From positions 27,870,203 to 27,934,202 of the forward strand of contig CM055312.2 in NCBI GenBank assembly GCA_029255685.2: a DNA stretch of 64,000 bases, written 5' to 3'. The stretch comes from Silene conica. Lineage: Eukaryota > Streptophyta > Magnoliopsida > Caryophyllales > Caryophyllaceae. The number at the start of each line of letters is the position of its first letter. The stretch's first letter is position 1. A program made the translations under genes and the position numbers. The notes under the pieces were generated by a model. The model did no database searches and was not told the DNA's origin. It saw nothing but the letters and a program-made list of their open reading frames with translations. Of the stretch, positions 48,888-59,675 are shown one piece after another.

Positions 48888-51349
48888 CATAAGGTTGTTT
48901 GCATGCAACTCGTTTTTTATACGTTTTTTGCGAGAAAATACGATTTTAATTAAAAACGAAAATGAGTAGTACATATAGGATATGCACGAAAATGTTATTG
49001 CATGTATATATTTCTGGTCTTAAAATAGTTTTAAGTCATTTTGATGATTTATGGAATAATATTGTTCAATATTGTAATTAAAATGTTTAATTATTGCATT
49101 TAAATCGGTTAAAAATGTTTTATTTGGGAAAAATAGCTAAATAATGTTTCTGGCCATGAATTTTAAATATGTTCTCACATGCATTTAACATATTATGAAT
49201 ATAAATAATTTTCGAAATTATTGAGGTTTTATGCATGGTTTATGATTTTTAATAGTTAAATAGTCATAAAATGAGTTAAATATGGGATAAATAGTTATAT
49301 TATGAATTTAACTATAAAAATTTTGGTAGATGTCACATGCAATATTTAAAAATATATGATGAATTTTCCAGAAATTTTTCGTTAATATTGCATGAATATT
49401 GATTTTTATCGTAAAAATCGTAATATTAGTGACATATTTTAGCTTAAATAGTTTAAGTTCGATTTTGACCATAAAAATTTAATATAGTGTCACATATATT
49501 ATTTCTAGCATGCATGTGAATTTTGAGCTTTTAATCTCGAATATTGCATGAGAAATGATTTTAATCGGTAAAATCACGTAATATATGACACGAATTATTA
49601 AAAATAGTAAATGTTGCTTAAATGGTCCGAAAAATTCACCCATATTAGTCATATTATGTATGATCATCAACATATTTTTAATTAGTGCCAAAAAGTTTCT
49701 GAAACTTTAAGTTTTAATTTTAAAAGTTAAAATTGATGTTGAGTGTTTAAGGAGTCATAATCATTACTTTATTTTCAGACCTTAAACAGTGTTTTCAGCC
49801 TTATTTTTCTGCATTTTCAGATGCTTTGAGTGTCTAGGAAGATGTAAAAATTATATTAGTATTTTATTTCATAATTTTTGCAATAGTTTTGAATTTTTCG
49901 AAATATTATGCTTATTATACGGCTGTTTTACGAAATAAATGGTGTATTTCGAAAATATTTAAGTTTTAAGGATCTGAAATTTTAGAAAATTTTCAGTATG
50001 TTCAAAATTTTGAATTTTGAATTTTCGAAATTTTTATGACTCGTTTGATTATTTTAATGCTATTTCCCGTAAAACCGATTAAAACCGAACAATATTAAAA
50101 TAAAAGTTAAGTTATTTCGAAATTTGAGTAAGACTAAATTTTGAATCCTAAAATGTGTTAGGAAACTTAACTAAATCGTGAATGGTGATTCATAGAGCGA
50201 TTAGTGATTTTAAAATTGTTTAAATCACGTTATTCCATAAAACCGTGTTATTACGAATAACGATATTTAAAACGCGTTTAAATAGGACGATTTGGCTTAG
50301 GTTTTGCATTTTACATAAGCATTGCATATTTAATTATTGTTTATGAATGTCATAATTTTATTTACGTAATTTTGAATTATGTAATTTACTTAGTATGGCC
50401 TTAGATTTTAATCGATATTTCCCGTAATGTAAGGGTTTATCGATTCGGTTGTAATTTAATGTGATCTCGTATCACTTTATTTTATTATTGTATTTTATAA
50501 TGTATAAAATAGATAGAAAATTTTGTAATTATTTGTAATTCCGGAGATCCTTGAAGACGGTGCCATTTCGGAAAGGAGTTCCGACCAAGACGGAGTTTGC
50601 CTTGGGATGCGTGCCGCGTGTGAAGTTCAAGGGACCAAAGGAGTTGGTTTCCGAATTTTTATTTTACATTTAAATTTTCTATTTTAGGAAAGGCCATACT
50701 AGGATTTTATTTATGCATTTATTTATGCTTATCATGTTGCATGCATAGCCAAATCGTCATTCAAACTCATGCATTCCATCGATTTTATCGACCGTGTCAA
50801 TTAATTTATCGATAATTCAACGAATTAGTTCACTTAAAGGAGATAGATAATAAATTGACAAGATCTCTTACGTTATTTAAAAATCGAGACATAGTCTTAC
50901 CAAAAAGTAAAGAACCCGCGAAAGATCTTCTTCATAAGGGAGTAGGCTCGGCTAAACCGGGGTGCAAACCTTATTACGTTGGTGAAGTGGGGTAATATGA
51001 TTACGTTTTTCTTGAAATTTGGTCGATCTCGACGAAGGTATTCGAGCCACCGTAGTGGTAATAAGTTCGGGCTAAGATAAGAATTAGTGTAATTTTATCG
51101 ACCGAGAGTTCTAAAAGTAGAATTGATTAAGGGGTTAATCTACCGAGTCATATTAATGAGGGATGTATCGGCTAAACCGTGCCCGAGTTAGTGTGTATTT
51201 GGGTCTCGGGATCATTTACTTAATTGGGTAAGAGATCATTAAGTAGATGCATAACTTGTTTAAAATTTACAAGTTTAATTATTAAAACGATAATTGTGTT
51301 TTAATTCCTTAATTTTTATTTGTAGTTCAATTTCGACTTTCAATCATCA
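48888..51349 (+). other. C leader, non-coding
   Basis: About 2.46 kb, colinear with the B leader. Contains the GGAGATCCTTGAAGACGG patch at about 50544 and no ORF conserved with B. Such a long leader may hold the packaging signal. Confidence 0.7.
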
Positions 51350-52276
51350 ATGGCAAATAACACTCCACAACTCCCACAACACGTTTCATGGCTTCGGTCT
51401 TTTATGGATCGTTGCAAGCTTGAGAAGCATGGCGCCAATTTTAAAGATTGGGACGCCCAATTGGTGTTGGGCGCGGAAGCCGACGATAAGACTCGTTATC
51501 TTACCATTGCCGCTCCTCCCACTCCCGGTGCTCGTTCATCGGAAGCGACTCGTGAGGCCTATGAGGCCTACATGAAGGAGTCGCACGCTTTGAAGAACGT
51601 GCTTATATTTTCGATGGAGCCGGATCTCCAAAGAAGAATGATTAAGCTAGCCACGGCTAATGAGATATACACTAGAGTTGCGAACATGTTTTCACAAGCT
51701 CCTAGGGTAATCCAATATGAGGCGGCCTCCGCCTTCTTTGATTTAACCTTAAAGGAAGGTCAAAAGATTAGTCCTCATGTGCTCAAAATGGTTGAGCTAG
51801 CCGAAACCTTGAAGTTGCAAGGGGTGAATGTTCCCGACTCGCTTATTATTGACAAAATCCTTCACTCCCTCAACAAAGTGAAATCGTATGTTCAATTTCG
51901 GGTAAATTATAACATGCGCAATCAAGTAACCTCCTTGGACGAGTTACATAAGATGTTAGTCCAAGCGGAGAGGGATATGGGACTTAATGAGAGTTCCACA
52001 AAGGATGTGCTTAATATCGATTCAAAAAGCAAGAGGAAGTTTAAGCGCAAGGCCAACAAGGGTAAAAATGTTAAAGCCTTCAAACCCGCATCTCCTAAGG
52101 AGAAGACTTTTACGAAAGGTGCTTCTTCTTCATCGTCGTCAAAGGTTGAAGACAAGTGCTATTATTGCACTAAGATGGGGCATTGGAAGCGGAATTGCCC
52201 AAAGTATCTCCATGACCTCAAAGCCGGAAAGGTTCTTGCAGTAGGTATAAATTCTCGTCTAATTCATGTTACTTAA
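51350..52276 (+). CDS. Gag of element C
   Basis: Intact 308-residue ORF. Residues 1-220 are the copia-type gag domain (HVSWLRSFMDRCKLEKHGAN, later EPDLQRRMIKLATANEIYTR and SFAD-like helices up to LDELHKMLVQAERDM). A Lys-rich segment (SKRKFKRKANKGKN) follows, then the zinc knuckle CYYCTKMGHWKRNC at residues 270-283 (C-X2-C-X4-H-X4-C intact). Gag forms the particle and binds element RNA. The ORF stops right where D and E run on into protease: C ends VGINSRLIHVT, E reads VGMSSSSFIHMIE and continues. The start ATG is shared by B. It should be functional as Gag if expressed. Confidence 0.88.
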   Translation: MANNTPQLPQHVSWLRSFMDRCKLEKHGANFKDWDAQLVLGAEADDKTRYLTIAAPPTPGARSSEATREAYEAYMKESHALKNVLIFSMEPDLQRRMIKLATANEIYTRVANMFSQAPRVIQYEAASAFFDLTLKEGQKISPHVLKMVELAETLKLQGVNVPDSLIIDKILHSLNKVKSYVQFRVNYNMRNQVTSLDELHKMLVQAERDMGLNESSTKDVLNIDSKSKRKFKRKANKGKNVKAFKPASPKEKTFTKGASSSSSSKVEDKCYYCTKMGHWKRNCPKYLHDLKAGKVLAVGINSRLIHVT

Positions 52277-54732
52277 TCAATTTTTGTATAATGATACAAG
52301 TTATTGATTCTCACCCGTTTATAAATTGTTTTAAAAGGGGCTCCTACCAAAGACAAAGGCAAGGAGAAGGAGAAGGAAACTTGAAGTTCCTTCCATGGAT
52401 GGCTAAGGTAGCATCCGAGATTGAAGACATGAAGAGCATGGCTCTAATTTTCATTTGATGTCTTCTTTCTTTTTGCATTTTAATTTAAGAACTTTATATT
52501 TCTTGTACGACAAGAATCTTGTTGAAATAATGGTTGTTATAGTGGTGACTTGGTTTTTAACCCAAGTCATCCTTTTGTTCTTGATCAAACATGTTGATTT
52601 TAAAATGCTTTTATAACATGAATTGATACGATTTTCATAGATCGTGATAAAGTACCTTGAATGATTCACCGTACGGAAGAAATGATAGGATCATTATAAA
52701 AGTAATACGACTTACTTAAAAACGAGAATTGCATCCCGTGAAATACTTCAAATTCAAACATAAGAACATCAGTTCATTATAAGATTTTCACCTTAAATGA
52801 AAGAATATGTTAATATCTCAAATACTCACGTAATTCTTTATCCAATACATTGTTGACGGGCGAAAATGCTATCCTTCCTAAAATACAGGTTATTTTAGAG
52901 GATAGAGTGGGAGAAATTCTACGCCCGTAAACCAATGAAATAAACATAGGATCTTAGAGAAGAGTTCTATGAGGAGTCCTTGAGAAGAACTCTAAGAGAT
53001 TGGATAGAAGAAACTACGAGAGGACACAGAAGAAACTACGCGAGGACACAAAAGGGAAAAGTTCCATATGTTGTCATTAGTTCCTAGAGAGGATAAAAGG
53101 AACCGTGAGTGTTAACAGAAGGAAATCGTTTCCATGATGTTAATGTTTCTGTTTTATTAAGATAATAGAGGAGAAGTCGTCTCCCGTTCTCATGATAATA
53201 CTAAGATTCTTTCCGTGGGAAAGAAAATAAAAATGAAATGTTCATAACGAGTTGAGAAAATGTTTGAAGTTAATCAAAATGAAATGTTCATTATGAGTTG
53301 AGAAGATGTTTGAAGATGTTGCCTAATCACTATGAAATCAGTGGGAGTTATTAACTATATGATAGTAATACAAAATTCAGTGGGAGAAAAGTTATTAAGA
53401 AAACGAAACCTACCATTTAGAGAGAATGGTGATTCTTTAAAGGTTAAAGAATATAAGGTTTTCAATTCTAGATGAATGTATGTTAAGAACATAAATCATA
53501 AGTGAGTTTATTATAAGATAATGAAACGTCACCGATCAGATAACAAGGTTTGGATTTGAATCCGAGATATGAAAATGTTAATTCATATAACCTTGATCAA
53601 AATGCCATAAGTTGAAATAAAGTCCTATTTCGATATAAGTTTCTCGAGGAGAACTAAGAGATCGAATCTAGGATTAACTACGATATGAATTCTAGTACAA
53701 TATGACTATGTTCATGAGGATAACATGTCATGAGTTTTGAGAAAACAGTGGGAGCTTCCTTAAAGTAAGGAAACTCGAGTCGAGTATAAAAGACTTGAAG
53801 TGTACTTGAATAAAGATCATATTATACGAGATAATATGAGTCAAAAGGAAACTGAAATTTGTAGGTTTAAAAGATGTGAAGATAAGGTATATTCACATAA
53901 CAAACCATTAATACAAATTGATGTATGATCATCAAAGATTGTTTATGTGGAGCAACAATATCGTATTGATTGTTCGCACATAACAATCATTCTTATCGTT
54001 TGAGTTATTATTATTAATATTAACTCACAATTTATACTTTGTGAAATCCAAATGGGTTGTAAGAGACAATTTGAACCCCATAAGTGAACTGGATTAACTT
54101 AGTATAGCCCATAGTCGCTTGTATGAGGTGACGTCTCGAAGCGACTACAATGTGAGGCGATTGATGGCAAGTTCAAAAGTCATAGAGTCATATGGGATGA
54201 CTAGTCGATCACATCGGCAGACTGTGTAACACTCTGTTGGGCATTTAGTGACCGCTTATAGAGTTCTGGAAATTTTATAATTAGCCCGGTCGTGGCGAGA
54301 GCTACTATATTATTCACATAAGTCGATTCTTTGACTTGATACTGTTCGCCCAAGGTGATGCAGCCTCAGATTGACTTTGATTTTAGCTCTACGATCAACC
54401 GTTAAAGGGGGTCAAATGGGCTTCTTTTGGGTCATGATGGACTGTGTTAGTCGAAGGGAACGGTAGGATAGGAATTGTCCAACCCCTTGTCAGGGTTGTC
54501 TTAAATCTCAGGGCCACTCGAGGAGAAGTTTAACTGAAAATGCGTGGCCACGCTCGGAAAGTATCTATGGTAGATAATTCCGGTCAAAGCAGTTAAATCT
54601 CCAGATCGAGAAAACCGCTCAAGATATGATCAAATGCAAGTACGACCTGGAAGACACCTTGCATTGAGTGGGAGATGACGTAATAGGACAAGAGAATTGG
54701 TGACGCACACTTGTCGAGGACAAGTGGGAGAT
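52277..54732 (+). other. C region between gag and 3' LTR, non-coding
   Basis: No pol ORF or recognisable pol relic. The last 560 bases are the 3' UTR shared with B, with the GGCCACTCGAGGAG block also in E and the purine tract GACAAGTGGGAGAT (54719-54732). A possible intron (52245-52337, GT to AG) would join the gag frame to a short Lys/Glu-rich tail ending at 52384. Confidence 0.75.
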
Positions 54733-55995
54733 TGTTGGGAAATGTGTCCTCAACAATAGTGCGATCACGACAGTGATTAAAATCATTGTCATAAATCTTA
54801 TGAAAAGAATATGCAAGGGACGATCCAATATTGATTTAGTCAACTGACCAACATTAATCGGTAATGATTGGCTGACTAGAGTTTAACATTACTGTCGTAT
54901 GACGGTGGTGGTCAGTTGATCCCTTTAGGTCACACCTCTAGGACTGACCCCTTAAACGTGTATTGATTAATTGTATAGGATACAGATTGATCGATATTCT
55001 TGAAACCGTATATTGAGAAATTAGAGGTTGAATCTTAAGGTAAGATTTATATTTGAAATTGAAATGTGTCAATTGTCAAATATTAATCGATATTTTAGAA
55101 ATGTCGAAATTGGAATGAGATGGGTTCGTGGTTATAACAAATGTTATATATCGTATTGACGATTAATATAATAACCATATTTTGAGACGGTAATTATGAA
55201 TTACTAAATAATTTGTTAAATGTGATTTAATTAATTTAGAAATAATATTTATTTGATAAATATGTATTTTTAAATTAATACAATTGTTTCATGTCACATA
55301 GGATGTTACATATCACACAATTGTACAAATTACAAATTGTAAAATGAAAGTCCATTTTACATTTATTTGTGGCGTGTGATTATGCATTATATGGACTAGT
55401 TTGTTTAAATTAGTGCATGAGAAAAGCATAATGATTAGAATAGGTTGATGTCTATTAGTAGGCATGCACACCTAGTTGAATTAGTAAGACAAGTAACCAA
55501 TTTGATCTTATATAACACACAATCACACGACACACTACATACTACCCATATAAGATGTGAATTGCTCACATGACATTCATTCCAACCTAAGTTTATTTTT
55601 CTAGAGAAAGAAATATAAACATTCATATTAATATAATTTCTAGTGTGAGAAATTAATTAAAATCCTCTTAAATATTATTTACATAATATTTCTAGTATAC
55701 TAATAATAGTATTAGTTTACGGTTTTAAGTTAACCGATTACGTCTCCTAGCTCGGGTTCGTGTATCGGTGTTTAAGGGTAGAGTCTTGGTGCCTACCCAT
55801 TGGAGGCAAGCTTACTTGGTTGCTCTTGGAGGATCGTCCTTAGCACATTTCGGACCGGTTGTAAGAATACGATTCTCATTATTTCCGCATTTTTGTTGCA
55901 TGCATAAGATCGACTATATTAATATGAATTTAATTGTTATATTAGTAAGACTAATGATATGAACTAGCTAGTATGACTACCTCGTATAACCAACA
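54733..55995 (+). repeat. 3' LTR of C
   Basis: 1263 bp, ORFs identical to those in the 5' LTR at the same offsets, reflecting the near identity of the two copies. Confidence 0.93.
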
Positions 55996-56373
55996 TATAT
56001 AATTTATACTAATTAAATTAGTTATGAGAATATAATTTTATTAGAACAACATAAAAATATATAAAATTAGGATTTAAATATAATTATGACCTAAATAATA
56101 AAACAAGTATAAATGAGAAATAAATATAAAATATGAAATATATTTAATTAAAAATATATTGTCAAAATAAAGAAAATACGAATGAGATGTCATTTTTATG
56201 AAATAATCATCTTTCATAAAATGATTATGAAATACGAAATAATCGTAGAAATACGATTTATAAAATAATAATAGTTTTCGTAAAATACTTTATAACATTC
56301 CATTTGAAATACTTGTATAAAACACGGTTTGACTGCGGTTGACCGAGGCTAAAATACGGGGTATTACACACAT

Positions 56374-56874
56374 GTTATCAGATATTAATGCAGTCGATGT
56401 ATTAATAATGGTCTGATAAAATTACGATATTGTATAATTACCCAAATTAATATAACTGTTTATATTAATACGCGAATACAATATTTAATTAAATATAACC
56501 GTTTATATTTAATTTAAGAATTAATCATGTAATCCGTATTAGCTAAAATTATTTAATCCGTATTAAATAATAATCTCAACATCTTATTGACTAATTTAAT
56601 AATCAATACCTCTGACTAACTGTTTAGTCATATCCGGCATAAATGTGACTGTATTTTCATACCTTCACATCTCTCAAACGTGTCCTATAGGTGTGACGTA
56701 TAGGGACCAGTTGATCACCGCCATCCGTATGACAATAACGTCAAACTTATCTAGCAAGCCAACCGTTATTGATAAACGTGGATTAACTGATAATAATACT
56801 GAAGTATGCCCTTGTGATCCTTAAAGAGATTTAGTAAGTCATTGTACTAACTGTCAAGGACACTAGCCCCAACA
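56374..56874 (-). repeat. E 3' LTR, proximal part (U3 start)
   Basis: On the minus strand it starts TGTTGGGGCTAGTGTCC at 56874. The block TGGCGGTGATCAACTGGTCC with GTCACACC aligns with the LTRs of B, C and D. Confidence 0.85.
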
Positions 56875-56964
56875 ATCTCCCACTTGTCCGTACAAGGGTA
56901 TGTGCAATGACGTTATCACACTACATGTGGAGGACACAAGCTCCAACAAACTCCCACTTGTCCG
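56875..56964 (-). other. Polypurine tract of E, present twice
   Basis: GGACAAGTGGGAGAT lies next to the LTR start at 56874. A second purine tract followed by TGTTGGAGC lies at 56948/56949, 74 bp inward. The inner copy matches the D junction. See findings. Confidence 0.8.
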
Positions 56965-57737
56965 TACAAGTGTAGGTGCGATAACCGATTCTCATATCCT
57001 TTTAAAATTTCTCCCACTCAAAGTAAGAGAATTTGCAAATCCGCATTCGCAAAGGTCGTATCTCACAAGCGATCTGTATCAAGAGTGGTTTCCCCGACTA
57101 GAGAGTAACTTAACTGATAAAACGAATCTGTATTCGAGCATGGCCATGCATTTCAGTTACTACTCCTCGAGTGGCCCTGAGAAATGATAAAATCCTGATA
57201 AGGGTTTGGATATTTCCCTCAACTCGAATCCTGCCGATGTTCGCGCAGCATGAAATAACCCAGAAAAAATCCTCTTGGCCCCTGTTACGATGACCGTGGG
57301 AAAGAAACCAAAGTTACCCAAAATCTACCTTAATCTCAAGAGACAGTTGAAAGTCAAAAGACTCGACTCTAAGGAACACTATGGAGGTCCTATCCACGAC
57401 CTGGCACCCAAGGTTATAAAACATTTAGGACTCCATAACGTTGTCACGGGGTGTCCTACGAGATATCCGTATAACTCGCCTTTGTGATTGGTCAGTCATC
57501 CGTTTGACTTATGGCTTGTTGAACCCACCATCAACAACCGTCACAAAATGATTACCTGAGTTATCAGCTCAAGTGGGTAATCAAGGACTAAAACGATGTA
57601 ATATTATTCAGTTCACTTTGTGGTGTTCAACATTGGCGTACAATTCCACATGAAAAACAAAACATTATATATCATAACAATGAGGTTGAATAGAGTACAC
57701 GAGAAAATGAATTATTACATGAATTCATAAAAGAGTA
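56965..57737 (-). other. E 3' UTR
   Basis: Non-coding, colinear with D. On the minus strand CTCAGGGCCACTCGAGGAG and GCATGGCCATGCTCG match the 3' UTR of B and C. Confidence 0.8.
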
Positions 57738-58034
57738 CTACAACTTAGGAACACATCTAATTCCCATGGAATGAATGTGCCCTTCATGCTTATCACGTGG
57801 TAATGCTTTTGTGAGAGGATCAGCTATGTTGTCATCCGTAGCTATCTTATCAATAAATATCTCCTTTTGCTCCACGTAATCTCTGATTAGATGAGCTTGC
57901 CGTTGTACATGTCTAGCCTTGTTGCTAGACTTATGCTCCTTAGCTTGGAAGATGGCACCTTTATTGTCACAATAAACGGTGATTGGGTCATTCGAACTAG
58001 GCACTACGGAGAGTCCTTGTAAGAATTGACGCAT
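57738..58034 (-). pseudogene. E RNase H, C-terminal part
   Basis: MRQFLQGLSVVPSSNDPITV leads to DNIADPLTKALPRDKHEG, the usual copia RNase H end. It follows the upstream part in the same frame, separated only by a TGA at 58035-58037, where D has TGG (Trp). Confidence 0.88.
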
Positions 58035-58591
58035 TCATATTGCTTCCTTAGCTGCTTCCGAGGCGGCATAGTACTCGGACTCAGTAGTAGAATCTGCTGT
58101 AACACTCTGTTTAGAACTTTTCCAGCTGACAGCAGCGCCATTAAGAGTAAAAACGAATCCAGACTGAGATTTCGAGTCATCTCGATCCGTTTGGAAGCTA
58201 GCATCTGTGTAACCCGTGGCGCAGAGCGTCGAGTCGCCTCCGTAAGTCAATCCCCAATCTTTAGTCCTCCGTAGGTACTTGAGAATGTTTTTCACGGCCA
58301 TCCAGTGTTGTTCACCTGGATGAGCTTGGGATCGACTAGTCATACTCAAAGCATATGCAACGTCTGGACGTGTGCATATCATGGCATACATGATCGATCC
58401 TATTGCCGAAGCATAAGGAATCCGACTCATGCGCTCTTTCTCTTCCAATGTCTTAGCTTCTTGAGACTTGCTCAAGTGAAGCCCAGTAGTCATAGGAAGG
58501 AACCCTTTTCTTGGAGTTCGTCATGCTGAATCTCTCTAGAATCTTATCTATGTAAGACTCCTGACTGAGAGACAACATCCGTCGTGATCTA
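58035..58591 (-). pseudogene. E reverse transcriptase end and RNase H start
   Basis: Includes PYASAIGSIMYAMICTRPDV and the RNase H motif ADSTTESEYYAASEAAKEA. A one-base loss near 58592 and a one-base gain near 58505, relative to D, put about 30 codons in the wrong frame and then restore it. A TGA closes the frame at 58035-58037. Confidence 0.85.
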
Positions 58592-59414
58592 TCCTGTAGA
58601 TACGGATGCCCAAAATTCTTTGTGCCTCTCCCAGATCTTTCATCTGGAAATGGTTTTTCAACCATGCTTTAACCGAAGATAAGAGAGGTATGTCATTCCC
58701 AATCAAGAGTATGTCATCGACATACAGTACTAGGAAGACAATCTTGCTCCCACTCGACTTGATATAGAGACATAGTTCCTCGACTGATCGAATGAAACCA
58801 TTCTCCTTTATCACTTGGTCGAAGCGATGATTCCAACTCCGTGATGCTTGCTTAAGTCCATAGATGGAACGCTTAAGCTTGCAAACCTTCTTAGGATGTT
58901 CTGGATCAATAAAACCCTCGGGTTGTACCATGTACAATTCTTTCTCCAAATAACCGTTTAAGAAGGCAGTTTTAACGTTCATTTGCCAGATTTCATAATC
59001 GTGAAATGCGGCGATCGCTAAGATAATCCGAATGGAACGTAGCATGACTACGGGTGCAAAGATATCATCGTAGTGCAAGCCTGGCACTTGGGTGAAACCT
59101 TTAACAACTAGTCTTGCCTTATGGATATCTTGTTTACCTTCCACGGCATGCTTTATTTTGTAAAGCCATTTGCATTGAAGGGGACGTACCTTTGCAGGTA
59201 GGTCCACAAGATCCCACACGTTGTTCTCATACACGGAGTCCATCTCGGATTGCATGGCTTCTAGCCATAGCTTAGAGTCAGAACTAGTCATGGCACCTTT
59301 ATAGGTTGTGGGTTCATTACCCTCTAGGAGTAAGACGTCATCTATTTCATGTTCCTCGACCATACCAATGTATCTGTCCGGAGGAATAGAGACTCTTCCC
59401 GACCTCCTAGGTTC
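58548..59414 (-). pseudogene. E reverse transcriptase
   Basis: LQCKWLYKIKHAVEGKQD, KARLVVKGFTQVPGLHYDD and NVKTAFLNGYLEKELYMVQ precede the catalytic box LYVDDILLIGND (YVDD intact). The frame is bounded upstream by a TAG at 59415-59417, where D has CAG, and downstream by the frameshift near 58592. Confidence 0.9.
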
Positions 59415-59675
59415 CTAAGGAATATCTACCGCAGCCTCGGTTTAGGGAACTGTTTCCTCCAATGGTTGCTCGGTAGTTGGTTCTTGAACCTCCGAAAAAT
59501 CAAAGGTTCTATTACTCGACTTGTTCTCGAGAAATTCTTTCTCTAAGAACGTCGCACTAGCCGCAACAAAAACACGTTGTTCGGTTGGCGAGTAAAAGTA
59601 ATGACCAAAAGTTCCCTTTGGATAGCCTATAAAGCATGTCTTGACCGATCGCGGGTCGAGCTTATCCTCGTGTCT

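Larger units (their letters stand above)
47611..55995 (+). mobile_element. Element C: young gag-only Ty1/copia-type element
   Basis: 8385 bp with two 1263-bp LTRs (47611-48873, 54733-55995; TGTTGGGAAATG to ACCAACA) and a perfect target duplication TATAT at 47606-47610 and 55996-56000. By eye the LTRs differ at one base (G at about 48024, A at about 55146). PBS, leader, intact gag, 3' UTR and purine tract are present; protease, integrase, RT and RNase H are absent. This is the layout called TR-GAG. It is the longer relative of B. Confidence 0.93.
45004..56368 (-). repeat. Solo Ty3-type LTR (A/F-related), split by element C
   Basis: On the minus strand it runs from TGTAATACCCCG (56368) to GGTGTTACA (45004). 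Perfect target duplication CACAT at 44999-45003 and 56369-56373. Without C and its duplication the LTR is about 2975 bp. The first 120 bases at 45004 mirror the end of the A LTR (TTTAAGAG, AGCAAGACATTCTCAAATAA). A single LTR with target duplication indicates interior loss by recombination. It includes an (AAT)n tract (46391-46428). ORFs inside it are not supported. Confidence 0.88.
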
